Part shown: in pieces, positions 8,558 through 16,482 of the stretch
Numbering within the stretch: position 1 is the first letter of the stretch
Layout: every line of letters starts with the position of its first letter
DNA from: Lachnospiraceae bacterium
GTDB lineage: Bacteria; Bacillota; Clostridia; Lachnospirales; Lachnospiraceae
DNA: 44,185 bases
Direction of reading: 5' to 3'
Assembly: GCA_900770785.1 (NCBI GenBank)
Contig: CAAGLJ010000008.1
Location: 1 to 44,185 of the forward strand
Translations under genes and position numbers: made by a program
The notes under the pieces: generated by a model
What the model was told of the DNA's origin: nothing
The model's input: the letters and a program-made list of their open reading frames with translations, nothing else
The model's database searches: none

Positions 8558-8677
8558 GTTCCCGCAAGGGTACAAGCGTTCCCGCAAGGGTACAAGCGTT
8601 CCCGCAAGGGTACAAGCGTTCCCGCAAGGGTACAAGCGTTCCCGCAAGGGTGCAAGCGTTCCCGCAAGGGTACAGGC
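8558..8677. repeat. Six-copy 20-bp tandem repeat with hairpin potential
   Basis: The unit gttcccgcaagggtacaagc occurs six times head to tail without spacers. Copies 5 and 6 each differ by one base. Each unit contains CCC-GCAA-GGG, a short stem with a GNRA-type loop, and in the first copy the outer CTTGT/ACAAG also pairs. It lies between the secreted protein gene (8794) and the foldase gene (8450), both on the minus strand. The remaining flanks (8451-8557 and 8678-8793) show no gene. Confidence 0.95.
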
Positions 8678-8793
8678 ATGACAAAAATCTTCCAGATAAA
8701 ACGAAAAGGAAGCCATGACTCAAAGCCACAGCTCCCCTGTACAGTAACGGCTACCTGTTTTTAAGTATCCCCATTCATCTGTGAATCACCACT

Positions 8794-9714
8794 CTATTCA
8801 ATGACCGTTACCGGAAGGTTAAGCAATTCACAAAGTCTTAAATACCCATATATTCCTTCTTCATCATTCAGCACTCCGGAGAAATCCGTTCCTGCCGGAA
8901 TGGTAAATCTATAGGTAACATTCTGATAAACAAAGGTAACATTTATAGTTACCTGTGGATTATCGGCCATACATCTGATATTCTCATCGGACAGACAGTT
9001 CCACAGGCCGGAATCATAATCTACAACACCATTCTGCCCTGCTTCCCTGATTCTTCGGTTAAAATTCTCAACGAATAAAACTCCCTCCGGCACTACCACC
9101 GGTGCAGGTGCTTCCTCCTGCACTGTCTCCGGTATGACCTGCGCAGGAGCTGCCGTTTGCTGTGCTTCTGCCTCCTGCGTCGGTGTCTGGATTCCCGGTT
9201 TAAGAATAATGGTTGTCTTCACTTCATAAACCTGATATTCATGAACATCTAACCTCCCAGCATCTCCACCCCCTATAAGTATCGCATCCTCAATGTCGAC
9301 TATTAAAGTGGACTCAAAATGGTCAAATGTTGTAGTAGCCTTCCTCTGCGTTAAGCCATCCGCTACTGAATAGTTTTGTGACCTATAGGAATTAACTACC
9401 TCCTCTACCTTCCCATCAAAAACTGCAATCTCCTCCTGAACAGTCGAATCACTTACATTTCCTACCAAAAATTCTGTGGTGTGGCTGACGGTTCTGGTGT
9501 CCACGGTTTCATCATTTGCCCCCAAAACATAAATGGTAGCCTCCCCCACAAACTTCGTATGATAGGTGTGCGTATAGACGTTACCCGTTGTACCACCGGT
9601 AACATCAGTAACCCCCGCATGAGCTGTCACCGGCATGAAAGTCAGTGCCATACAAAGCACAAGCAGCAAACCAAATAAACGCTTCGTATAATGAAGCTTA
9701 CTCTTTCTTTTCAT
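8794..9714 (-). CDS. Secreted protein of unknown function
   Basis: This 306-residue protein has no recognised family. A basic N-terminus and hydrophobic core (residues 12-27) end at a signal peptidase I site after VTAHA. The ATG at 9714 was chosen because AAAGGAGG lies just upstream; a longer in-frame start at 9750 would put 12 charged residues before the signal peptide. The mature protein has a beta-rich N-terminal half with many Thr and Val, a Pro/Ala/Glu-rich linker with PTQEAEAQQTAAPAQVIPET (about 180-200), and a C-terminal part containing VTINVTFVYQNVTYRFTIPAG. There are no cysteines in pairs and no sorting signal, so it is probably released or loosely wall-bound. It is transcribed away from the regulator gene at 9907. 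Confidence 0.7.
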   Translation of the reverse strand: MKRKSKLHYTKRLFGLLLVLCMALTFMPVTAHAGVTDVTGGTTGNVYTHTYHTKFVGEATIYVLGANDETVDTRTVSHTTEFLVGNVSDSTVQEEIAVFDGKVEEVVNSYRSQNYSVADGLTQRKATTTFDHFESTLIVDIEDAILIGGGDAGRLDVHEYQVYEVKTTIILKPGIQTPTQEAEAQQTAAPAQVIPETVQEEAPAPVVVPEGVLFVENFNRRIREAGQNGVVDYDSGLWNCLSDENIRCMADNPQVTINVTFVYQNVTYRFTIPAGTDFSGVLNDEEGIYGYLRLCELLNLPVTVIE

Positions 9715-9869
9715 TGAAAAACCTCCTTTTTCTTCTTTTGTTTCATCCATTTATCATTTAGGCTGCCGATGCTTTTTATTATAGCTATTCCTCGGCTTTA
9801 TTGAAGTAATATTTCCGAATAGTCATTATGCCAGTTTGGAAATCACTGTTCTTCCTTTCATTTTTACCG

Positions 9870-9875
9870 TATAAT
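9870..9875 (+). promoter_or_regulatory. -10 element upstream of the double-HTH regulator
   Basis: TATAAT lies about 31 bp before the start codon at 9907. The -35 at the expected distance (TGTTCT) is weak, which suggests low or activated expression. Confidence 0.45.
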
Positions 9876-9906
9876 GTATCTGTACAAAAGAGGGAGGTAA
9901 TTCTGA

Positions 9907-11658
9907 ATGAATTTCAATGAAATACTGAATCAATATATGGAGCAGCTTGGAATTACGGCTAAGGAATTAAGTGATGCTTCAGGTCTTGCTGCCAGCACCT
10001 TAAGTCGCTACCGCCTGGGAGACCGTGTACCGGAGAAGGACAGCAGGGTCTTTCATCAGCTTTGCTCTGCACTCGCTTCTATTGCAGAGCAAAAATACCG
10101 GCAGGGAATTATCCCTAAGACCATCACCAAATCCCAGATCATGAATCACTTTTTGGAGTGCAGGGATATGATGGCTTTGGACAGGGAGCAGTTTCGCCAG
10201 AAATTAAATACCTTAATCTTTGTTCTGACTATCAATATTTCCAACCTTTGCAGATATATCAATTATGATACCTCCACCCTGTTTCGTATCCGCAACGGCT
10301 CCCGTAAGCCCTCTGATCCGGTTAAGTTTGCTGCCTCTGTTGCGGAGTATATTTCCCAGGGACTGCAGCCCTTTGACAAGGAGGTTATGGCAGAGCTTTT
10401 TGGCTGTACCAAAGAGAGGGTGTCCACCCCTCAAGGCTGCTTTGAGACAGTCAGGGACTGGCTGATTTCAGGGCAGGGGAATCAGAGCAAAGAGCTTACC
10501 GGTTTTTTAAAGAAGCTGGATGAATTTAATTTGAATGAGTATATCAAGGCAATCCATTTTGACGAATTGAAGGTTCCCTCCGTTCCCTTTCAGCTCCCAA
10601 CCTCCAAAACCTACTTTGGATTAGATGAAATGATGGAAAGTGAGCTGGACTTTCTAAAGGCTGCTGTTTTGTCCAGGTCCACCGCCCCTGTCATTATGTA
10701 CAGCGATATGCCTATGGAAGAGATGGCAAAGGAGCCTGATTTCCCCAAAAAATGGATGTTTGGAATGGCTCTGATGTTGAAAAAGGGACTTCATCTGAAC
10801 ATAATCCATCGCGTTGATCGCCCTTTTAGTGAAATGATGCTGGGACTGGAAAGCTGGATTCCCATGTACATGACGGGGCAGGTATCGCCGTACTACCTTA
10901 AAGACATACAGAACCAGATTTTTCTCCATTTCTTAAAGGTTTCCGGTACTGTAGCCCTGTCCGGCGAAGCCATTAGCGGCCATCACAGTGATGGAAAATA
11001 TTATCTCACTAAGAACAGGGATGAGGTTTCCTATTACCGTAAGCGTGCAGAAGCACTGCTTCATCATGCTTTTCCACTGATGGATATCTATCGTAAGGAC
11101 AGTGCCAAAGATTTGAAGGCCTTCCTTCTTGCCGATTCCCATGTCCGTGGAAAGCGAAGGAACATTCTATCCTCACTTCCTTTATATACAATGGAAGAAA
11201 GCTATCTGGAGCAGCTTCTGAAAAGGCATCCTGTTTCTGCCACAGACAAAAAAAGCATATTGGATTTTGCCAGACTGCAAAAACGGATGATGGAGAAAAT
11301 CCTTGAAGCCAGTGTCGTTGAAGATGAAATTCCTTTCATCTCTGAGGAAGAGTTCCGACAATATCCGATGTCTCTTGCCCTTTCGGGAATGTTCTACGAA
11401 AGCGATATCCTGTATACCTACGAGGATTATCTGAAGCACCTGGAGCAAACACGGCTATACGCCCGGCTTCATCCTAATTATATATTTAATCAGACCTCTT
11501 CCTGTGCTTTCCGTAATCTTCAGATCCTGATCCATGAGCGAAAATGGGTTATGGTATCCAAAGGAAAATCTCCTGCAATCCACTTTGTTATTCATCATCC
11601 GAAGCTGCGTAAAGCGATTGAGTGCTTTGTCCCTCCCATAACTGAGGTAAACCTGTAG
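9907..11658 (+). CDS. Large double-HTH (XRE-like) regulator of unknown function
   Basis: This 583-residue protein begins with an XRE/Cro-type helix-turn-helix (LGITAKELSDASGLAASTLS, about residues 14-33). A second, weaker HTH lies near 100-130 (ISNLCRYINYDTSTLFRIRN). The remaining 400 or so residues match no domain I know. They include a segment rich in aromatic residues and methionine (MFGMALMLKKGLHLNIIHRV, about 285-305) and a cysteine-poor C-terminus. The length is far above a simple XRE repressor (about 70-150), so it probably binds a ligand or partner through its C-terminal region. It has a GGAGGT ribosome binding site and is divergent from the secreted-protein gene, which makes that gene a possible target. 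The target is inferred from position only. Confidence 0.75.
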   Translation: MNFNEILNQYMEQLGITAKELSDASGLAASTLSRYRLGDRVPEKDSRVFHQLCSALASIAEQKYRQGIIPKTITKSQIMNHFLECRDMMALDREQFRQKLNTLIFVLTINISNLCRYINYDTSTLFRIRNGSRKPSDPVKFAASVAEYISQGLQPFDKEVMAELFGCTKERVSTPQGCFETVRDWLISGQGNQSKELTGFLKKLDEFNLNEYIKAIHFDELKVPSVPFQLPTSKTYFGLDEMMESELDFLKAAVLSRSTAPVIMYSDMPMEEMAKEPDFPKKWMFGMALMLKKGLHLNIIHRVDRPFSEMMLGLESWIPMYMTGQVSPYYLKDIQNQIFLHFLKVSGTVALSGEAISGHHSDGKYYLTKNRDEVSYYRKRAEALLHHAFPLMDIYRKDSAKDLKAFLLADSHVRGKRRNILSSLPLYTMEESYLEQLLKRHPVSATDKKSILDFARLQKRMMEKILEASVVEDEIPFISEEEFRQYPMSLALSGMFYESDILYTYEDYLKHLEQTRLYARLHPNYIFNQTSSCAFRNLQILIHERKWVMVSKGKSPAIHFVIHHPKLRKAIECFVPPITEVNL

Positions 11659-11771
11659 ATAAGCCTTAAATCTGCCTGCCTGTCAATGTCTTATCTGCTT
11701 GCGTAAACGACCAAACAATGATAGAATACTTTCAATTACTTATAAAAACACGAAACAAGGAGGAACGATAC

Positions 11772-12248
11772 GTGAATACATGGGTAATCGTATTAATCGT
11801 TACCGCAGTCATTCTTGGTGCTGCCGCTGTGGCTTTATATTTTCTGGGTAAGAGGGCGCAGAAGAAGCAGGCTGAACAGCAGGAACAGATTGAGGCCATG
11901 AAACAGACCGTTTCCATGCTGATTATCGACAAGAAACGAATGAAGATGAAGGATGCGGGGCTTCCCCAGGCAGTTATGGCCTCTGCCTCCAAACTGATGC
12001 AGCGTGCCAAGCTCCCCATTGTAAAGGCCAAGGTAGGGCCTCAGGTACTCTCTCTGGTATGTGATGAAAAGATTTTCGACAGCATCCCGGTAAAAAAGGA
12101 AGTTAAGGCTACCGTCAGCGGAATTTATATTACCAGTGTGAAAGGCCTTCACGGAAAGTCTGCTCCCCAGCCGGCAAAGAAGAAGAGCTGGTGGAAACGG
12201 GCCGCAGATACCATACAGGAAAAAGGCGGAGCCAAATCGGTTAAATGA
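11772..12248 (+). CDS. Small membrane-anchored protein of unknown function
   Basis: The GTG at 11772 is preferred: AAGGAGG lies 8 nt upstream, and the first residues then form a clean transmembrane segment (WVIVLIVTAVILGAAAVALYF, residues 3-23). An upstream in-frame ATG at 11718 has no such support. A charged helix follows (about 24-50, QKKQAEQQEQIEAMKQ), likely a coiled coil. A cytoplasmic domain (about 55-130, with AKVGPQVLSLVCDEKIFDSI) and a Lys/Trp-rich tail complete the 158 residues. By the positive-inside rule the bulk faces the cytoplasm. I do not recognise the family. It follows the regulator gene by 113 bp and ends at a strong terminator. Confidence 0.75.
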   Translation: MNTWVIVLIVTAVILGAAAVALYFLGKRAQKKQAEQQEQIEAMKQTVSMLIIDKKRMKMKDAGLPQAVMASASKLMQRAKLPIVKAKVGPQVLSLVCDEKIFDSIPVKKEVKATVSGIYITSVKGLHGKSAPQPAKKKSWWKRAADTIQEKGGAKSVK

Positions 12249-12252
12249 TTTT

Positions 12253-12284
12253 CAGGGAGATAAGCAGCTTATCTCCCTGTTTTA
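12253..12284 (+). terminator. Rho-independent terminator
   Basis: CAGGGAGATAAG pairs with CTTATCTCCCTG with a very short loop, followed by TTTT. It lies just after the stop of the small membrane protein gene. Confidence 0.9.
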
Positions 12285-12369
12285 TTATACTGTTGAGGAT
12301 AAAAATAGATTTTTACCACATAAATGAGGAGTATGACAGGTTTCTCCAAAGATAGGAAAAGGCAACAGG

Positions 12370-12819
12370 CTATTCCCTCAAAGAAAACCGTTCACCATCC
12401 AGGGAACGGATATCGATATGGATCTTACAGTCCGCCAGGTATTCATAGTTTACATCCAGAGTATAATCCACCTGTAAAACTACCCGTTTTTCCTCTTCCT
12501 CCATAGCTACCTTTGAGGCCTCCAGACCGATAACGATACTGCCAAAGGGTGTTCGGTAGTCGGTCAGGTTCTTTTGATTTTCCACGAAGTCCATATGTAC
12601 ATTTATGGCTCCTTTTTTGCTTAAATGCATTTCCCCCGGACGGAATTTAATCATATTTTTTACCGGGGTCTTAATACCCTCTATTACTTCCTCATACACC
12701 ACATAATGGGAATTATTGCGGGTATAGTACTCTCCCCGCTGTATACTCTCGATTTTCTCCCCATCCTCTCCATTGTCGAACTGCAGTCCTCTGATAGAAA
12801 CGATAACGTCTTTTGTCAT
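12370..12819 (-). CDS. DUF1934 (YwiB-like) beta-barrel protein
   Basis: This 149-residue protein matches the DUF1934/YwiB family, small calycin-like beta-barrels of unknown function common in Firmicutes. Family features seen are the N-terminal VIVSIRGLQ strand, the GEYYTRNNSHYVVYEE segment (about residues 29-44), LTDYRTPFGSIVIGLEA (about 85-101) and a closing LQVDYTLDVNYEYLADC strand. It has no signal peptide and is cytoplasmic. The gene starts 5 bp after the stop of murI with GAGGAG upstream, so the two are coupled. The family often sits beside cell-wall or tRNA-synthetase genes, but the operon gives no specific role here. Confidence 0.85.
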   Translation of the reverse strand: MTKDVIVSIRGLQFDNGEDGEKIESIQRGEYYTRNNSHYVVYEEVIEGIKTPVKNMIKFRPGEMHLSKKGAINVHMDFVENQKNLTDYRTPFGSIVIGLEASKVAMEEEEKRVVLQVDYTLDVNYEYLADCKIHIDIRSLDGERFSLRE

Positions 12820-12824
12820 ACTGC

Positions 12825-13664
12825 TTAATACTCCTCAATATTAATCTGTTTTGCCGATAAAATTCCATATTTAAAAATAGAGTTGGCAAAGTGCTGAAAT
12901 TTATCGGCTCCGTCGCTGACGAAAAACTGATACTGATTGGTGCCCAGTATAGGCCTGCTGGGACAAAGAAGCTGTTTTTCTTCCAAAAGCTCCTTTAATT
13001 CTCTGGCTGTCTCATAGGCAGGATTTACCAGAGTCACTGCTTCTCCCATTACCCTGCCCAGGGTAGAACGAATCAGCGGATAGTGGGTACAGCCCAGAAT
13101 CAAAGTATCGATCCCGCAGTCTTTCAGGCTGCTTAAATATCTTTGGGCAATTTCATCCGTCACCGGATCCTCTAAAAGCCCCTCTTCAACGAGAGGAACA
13201 AAAAGGGGACAGGCCTTTCCCAAAACCTCTACTTCAGGTTTCAATTCTTTTATGTAATGGGTGTATATCTGGCTGCCTATGGTTCCTTCCGTTGCGATAA
13301 CACCGATTTTACCGTTTCTGGTGGCATTTACTGCCGTTTTGGCTCCCGGCTTTACCACACCGATTATGGGCAGATTCGTTTCCTCTTCCAGTTGGCTTAA
13401 AGCATAGGCACTGGCCGTATTGCAGGCAACTACAATAGCCTTCACCTTTCGGGTTTTCAGAAAGCGTACAATCTGCCTTGAATACTTGGTAACCGTTTCC
13501 CGTGATTTACTGCCGTAAGGAACTCTGGCAGTATCTCCAAAGTAGATAATCCGCTCATTGGGAATCTGGCGCATAATTTCTCTGGCAACGGTAAGGCCGC
13601 CTACCCCCGAGTCAAAAACACCAATGGGCAGGTTATTCACCATATTTTCTTCCGAAATCGTCAT
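12825..13664 (-). CDS. murI: Glutamate racemase
   Basis: MurI converts L-glutamate to D-glutamate for peptidoglycan. The 279-residue protein has both catalytic cysteines in their family context: VACNTASAYAL (about residues 78-88) and LGCTHYPLI (about 190-198). The N-terminal IGVFDSGVGGLTVAREI (about 14-30) and YFGDTARVPYGSKS (about 41-54) motifs are also intact. The first ATG has GGAG five bases upstream; a second ATG at codon 8 is possible. A small membrane-protein gene lies 15 bp upstream and DUF1934 5 bp downstream, giving a three-gene run. Confidence 0.96.
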   Translation of the reverse strand: MTISEENMVNNLPIGVFDSGVGGLTVAREIMRQIPNERIIYFGDTARVPYGSKSRETVTKYSRQIVRFLKTRKVKAIVVACNTASAYALSQLEEETNLPIIGVVKPGAKTAVNATRNGKIGVIATEGTIGSQIYTHYIKELKPEVEVLGKACPLFVPLVEEGLLEDPVTDEIAQRYLSSLKDCGIDTLILGCTHYPLIRSTLGRVMGEAVTLVNPAYETARELKELLEEKQLLCPSRPILGTNQYQFFVSDGADKFQHFANSIFKYGILSAKQINIEEY

Positions 13665-13679
13665 GAAAACTCCATTCTG

Positions 13680-13916
13680 TCACTGATTAGTGTACTGTTT
13701 TTCTTCAGCCTTTTCTACCCACAGCTCCCACAGCTTGCTTTTAATCACAATCTGACTGCGGTCAGCCTCCAATATGGCAAAAAAATCTTCTTCAGGGCTG
13801 CTGCCTTCTTTTTCAGCCACATAGGTCTCCTGCAAAAGACTGAACTGAGGATACATCATCCCCCAAAAAGCTGCAAGCAATAGCCCCCTTGCCAGGGTCT
13901 GTTTTATTTCTGTCAT
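13680..13916 (-). CDS. Small hypothetical protein with one hydrophobic segment
   Basis: The 78-residue product begins MTEIKQTLARGLLLAAFWGM, one moderately hydrophobic stretch that could be an uncleaved membrane anchor or a poor signal peptide. It continues with an acidic middle (EKEGSSPEEDFFAILEAD) and a Trp-rich C-terminus. I do not recognise the family. The ribosome binding site is weak (GAGA). It is kept as a gene because it fills the space between the GntR regulator and murI on the same strand and lies only 15 bp from murI. Confidence 0.5.
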   Translation of the reverse strand: MTEIKQTLARGLLLAAFWGMMYPQFSLLQETYVAEKEGSSPEEDFFAILEADRSQIVIKSKLWELWVEKAEEKQYTNQ

Positions 13917-13986
13917 TTTCTCGTCCCACTTTCTTCTTTTTTATCAGTATGGACGAAAAATAAAAGGCTATACAGAACTTATATGC

Positions 13987-14676
13987 TCATTTTTCTCTTT
14001 CTATACGTTCTATACGTATCTGCTCCAGTATGGACTGCTCCTGATTATCAATATGGCCTGCTATAGCCTCTTTGGCTGCCTCTATATCCTTTTGCAGAAT
14101 TCCCTCATAAATACGCCTGTGCTCCAGTACCAGCTGACCATGCTTCTTCACATCCTTTATATACTCAAAACGGTAGCGGTACATCTGCTCTGCCAGGTTG
14201 TTTACCATCTGAATAAGACGCATATTTCCGGTTGCTTCTACGATAATATCATGGAAGGCTACATCCGTTCTGGCAATGGAGCCAAAATCCCCGCTTTCCA
14301 CTGCCTTTTCAAACTCCTGACAGGCCTGGGTAAGCTGCTCTTTTTCCTCCTGGGAAATCCGCTCACAGGCCAGCTCCACTGCCAGAGTGTCCAGTACCTT
14401 TCTTACCTCCAATACATCCTTCATGCTTTTGGGGGTAATCTGAGCTACCTCTGCCCCCCGCCGGGGAATCATGGTAACCAGCCCTTCCAGCTCCAGCTTA
14501 CGAATGGCTTCCCGAATAGGTGTACGGCTTACTCCCAGCTTATTTGCCAAATGAATCTCCATCAGCCTTTCCCCCGGTTTCAATTCGCCGGTCAATATTC
14601 CCTTTCGCAGTGTTTTGAATACCACATCTCTTAATGGGAGATATTCATCCATATCCCCCTGAAACATCCTTTCCAT
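13987..14676 (-). CDS. GntR family transcriptional regulator, FadR/FCD subfamily
   Basis: This 229-residue repressor-type regulator has an N-terminal winged helix (residues 15-80) with the strongly conserved LGVSRTPIREAIRKLELEG recognition segment (about 48-66). It continues with an all-helical FCD ligand domain. The FCD metal or ligand residues are present: DVAFHDIIVEATGN (about 123-136), the His in EHRRIYEG (about 170) and AGHIDNQ (about 192). These regulators usually bind an organic acid or another small metabolite; the ligand here is unknown. The gene lies 26 bp after ispE and is probably cotranscribed with it. The promoter before ispE carries palindromes fitting the subfamily consensus (TnGTnnnACnA), which suggests autoregulation and control of ispE. 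Confidence 0.9.
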   Translation of the reverse strand: MERMFQGDMDEYLPLRDVVFKTLRKGILTGELKPGERLMEIHLANKLGVSRTPIREAIRKLELEGLVTMIPRRGAEVAQITPKSMKDVLEVRKVLDTLAVELACERISQEEKEQLTQACQEFEKAVESGDFGSIARTDVAFHDIIVEATGNMRLIQMVNNLAEQMYRYRFEYIKDVKKHGQLVLEHRRIYEGILQKDIEAAKEAIAGHIDNQEQSILEQIRIERIEREK

Positions 14677-14702
14677 TTACCTTGCCCTTTCTTTTTGCAT
14701 GA

Positions 14703-15593
14703 TTATCGGGTTTCTACAATTACCTGTGCCTCCGGTGCAAAAGTGGTTAAAAAGCTCTGTGGTGCTATTCCTGCTTTTTTTATCTCCTCCAAAGCCTGGG
14801 TGGCTTTCTCTTTATCTTCAAAAAGGCCAAAGACCGTAGGGCCGCTGCCGCTCATCAGTGCATTCATGGCGCCTGCTGCCCTCATCCTATCCTTCAATTT
14901 ATCAATAACAGGATACTCTTTTGTAGTCACATTTTCCAGTATATTTTCCATTTTATCTGCAATCCCGTTTAAATTCCGGTTCCTGATAGCTTCCACCATT
15001 GCATCGATATCAGGATGATGCTTCAGGCTGCTTACATGAAGGTTATCATAAACATATTTTGTGGAAACATGAATATCCGGCCTGGCAATTACCAGATAAC
15101 AGTCCGGTGCTGCCGGTAATGGTGTCAGCCTCTCCCCGATTCCCTCACTTAAGGCGGTTCCGCCCTGAATGCAGTAAGGTACATCGGCACCAATGGTCAC
15201 TCCCAGCTCTTTCAGCCTTTCTGCACTGCACCCCAGATCAAAAAGATGATTCATTCCCACCAGAGTGGCTGCTGCGTCTGTACTCCCTCCTGCCATTCCT
15301 GCAGCAATAGGGATTCGTTTCGTCAGGGAAATTTCCACTCCTTCGTTAATGGAATAATGGGTATACAAAAGGCGGGCTGCTTTGGTAATCAGATTATTCT
15401 CATCTGCCGGCAGCTTACTGGTGCCCACACAGATATGGATTCCCTTTTCCTTCCTTACTTTCAACGTAAGCGTATCGTAAAGCTTCACCGTCTGCATCAC
15501 CATCTTTACTTCATGATAACCATCCTCCCGGCGGCGAAGGACATCCAGTCCCAGATTAATTTTCGCCATTGCCTGTAGGGTAACCATTTCCAT
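14703..15593 (-). CDS. ispE: 4-diphosphocytidyl-2-C-methyl-D-erythritol kinase
   Basis: IspE phosphorylates CDP-methylerythritol, the fourth step of the MEP isoprenoid pathway. The 296-residue GHMP kinase has the N-terminal AMAKINLGLDVLRRREDGYHEV (split here: AKINLGLDVL and DGYHEV, residues 9-28), the ATP-binding glycine loop PIAAGMAGGSTDAAATL (about 90-106), and the C-terminal GSGPTVFGLF motif (about 253-262). All are intact. AGAAGGAGAAAAG lies upstream of the ATG. It is the first gene of a two-gene unit with the GntR regulator behind a strong sigma-A promoter at 15651-15679. Confidence 0.95.
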   Translation of the reverse strand: MEMVTLQAMAKINLGLDVLRRREDGYHEVKMVMQTVKLYDTLTLKVRKEKGIHICVGTSKLPADENNLITKAARLLYTHYSINEGVEISLTKRIPIAAGMAGGSTDAAATLVGMNHLFDLGCSAERLKELGVTIGADVPYCIQGGTALSEGIGERLTPLPAAPDCYLVIARPDIHVSTKYVYDNLHVSSLKHHPDIDAMVEAIRNRNLNGIADKMENILENVTTKEYPVIDKLKDRMRAAGAMNALMSGSGPTVFGLFEDKEKATQALEEIKKAGIAPQSFLTTFAPEAQVIVETR

Positions 15594-15620
15594 AGGCTTT
15601 TCTCCTTCTTCTACTGCTTA

Positions 15621-15630
15621 TTGTATACAA
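15621..15630. promoter_or_regulatory. Putative GntR/FadR-type operator 1 (TTGTATACAA)
   Basis: A perfect 10-bp palindrome lies between the promoter and the ispE start. It fits the FadR-subfamily half-site pattern TnGTnnnACnA. The regulator gene lies in the same transcription unit, so autoregulation is the simplest reading. Binding is inferred. Confidence 0.5.
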
Positions 15631-15641
15631 AATACATTAAA

Positions 15642-15661
15642 TTGTATCTAATTATATACAA
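15642..15661. promoter_or_regulatory. Putative operator 2 overlapping the -10 of ispE
   Basis: TTGTAT and ATACAA face each other across 8 bp and cover the -10 element of the ispE promoter. The half-sites are the same as in the palindrome at 15621-15630, so a repressor bound here would block RNA polymerase. Confidence 0.45.
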
Positions 15662-15679
15662 GGTCTTTTATTTCGTCAA
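15651..15679 (-). promoter_or_regulatory. Sigma-A promoter of ispE-gntR
   Basis: On the minus strand TTGACG (15674-15679) and TATAAT (15651-15656) are exactly 17 bp apart, about 57 bp before the ispE start. Confidence 0.75.
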
Positions 15680-15687
15680 GAAAAAGG

Positions 15688-15714
15688 TAAATTATTCCTG
15701 GCTTCTGCCGATAT
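15688..15714 (+). promoter_or_regulatory. Sigma-D (sigma-28, flagellar) promoter
   Basis: TAAA (15688-15691), 15 bp, then GCCGATAT (15707-15714) matches the Bacillus sigma-D consensus TAAA-N15-GCCGATAT in every position. It lies 84 bp upstream of the gene at 15799 and is the only plausible promoter seen for that gene. Confidence 0.8.
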
Positions 15715-15798
15715 AAAAAATATAATAGATAATGTTGAGAATCTTTGGGGTGCAGGTTCCCCACCAACTACTACAGAACCTGCAGAATGGAGTCGATT

Positions 15799-16440
15799 AT
15801 GAGCGTAAATGGAATTACATGCTGTGACCCGTCTTGTGGTCCTTCTTGCAGCCCTTCTTGTACTACCTGCGAACCTACAGGCAAGACAACCCAAAAAACC
15901 ACTGTTGAAACTAACAGTGTATCCAGTAGTTCTGCCGGCAGTGGAGTAGTCTATGAACCTTCCACTGCAAATCCTGTAGACAGTACGAAGAAAACCTACA
16001 CACAGGATACTGCCTTAGTCAACAAACTGAAGGCAGATGCAGAAGCAAGAACCGCTCAGCTGAGAAGTCTGGTAGAGAAACTGATGCTGGGCCAGGGCAA
16101 TGCCATCGGAACAGCCGACGATATGTGGAGCTTTTTGAGAAGCGGTAACTTTACTGTAGATGCACAGACCAAAGCTCAGGCACAGGCAGACATCGCAGAG
16201 GATGGTTACTGGGGTGTTAATCAGACCTCTGACCGTATTCTGGACTTTGCCAAGGCTTTAACCGGCGGAGACCCCAGCAAGGCTGAGGATATGCGGGAAG
16301 CCTTCAAAAAGGGCTTTGAACAGGCTAAGAAAACCTGGGGCGGAGAGTTGCCTGAGATTTCTCAGAAAACCTACGAAGCTACCATGAAAAAGTTTGATGA
16401 ATGGGCTGCACAGGTTCAGGATACAAGCACAGTAAAATAA
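15799..16440 (+). CDS. Protein of unknown function in the sigma-D (motility) regulon
   Basis: The ATG at 15799 is chosen because ATGGAG lies 6-7 nt before it; an in-frame ATG at 15745 would lack a ribosome binding site. The 213 residues start with a Cys/Pro-rich segment with repeated CxxxC and PSC units (CCDPSCGPSCSPSCTTC, about residues 8-24). A Ser/Thr-rich linker follows (about 25-70). The C-terminal domain (about 75-205) contains AEDGYWGVNQTSDRILDFAK, a GGDPSKAEDM turn and ISQKTYEATMKKFDEWA. This C-terminal domain resembles a family I have seen near flagellar genes of other bacteria, but I cannot name it with certainty. It has no signal peptide. A perfect sigma-D promoter and a strong terminator make it a single-gene unit, so a role with flagella or chemotaxis is inferred. 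Confidence 0.75.
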   Translation: MSVNGITCCDPSCGPSCSPSCTTCEPTGKTTQKTTVETNSVSSSSAGSGVVYEPSTANPVDSTKKTYTQDTALVNKLKADAEARTAQLRSLVEKLMLGQGNAIGTADDMWSFLRSGNFTVDAQTKAQAQADIAEDGYWGVNQTSDRILDFAKALTGGDPSKAEDMREAFKKGFEQAKKTWGGELPEISQKTYEATMKKFDEWAAQVQDTSTVK

Positions 16441-16482
16441 CGAAATGAAGCCATAGGCCGTCAGACCTTCCGGCACAAGTAC

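Noticed and set aside
8558..8677. Possible CRISPR array
   Set aside because: The 20-bp units are contiguous with no variable spacers, and no cas gene is nearby.
8491..8729. Open frames running through the 20-bp repeat array on both strands
   Set aside because: They arise only from the repeat and have no ribosome binding site or conserved sequence.
9755..9768. GCCGATGC near 9763 as a sigma-D -10
   Set aside because: No TAAA at the right distance and the mismatched base weakens it; the plus-strand gene has a TATAAT closer.
14053..14634. 193-codon plus-strand frame
   Set aside because: It is the antisense of the GntR regulator gene, which has clear HTH and FCD motifs.
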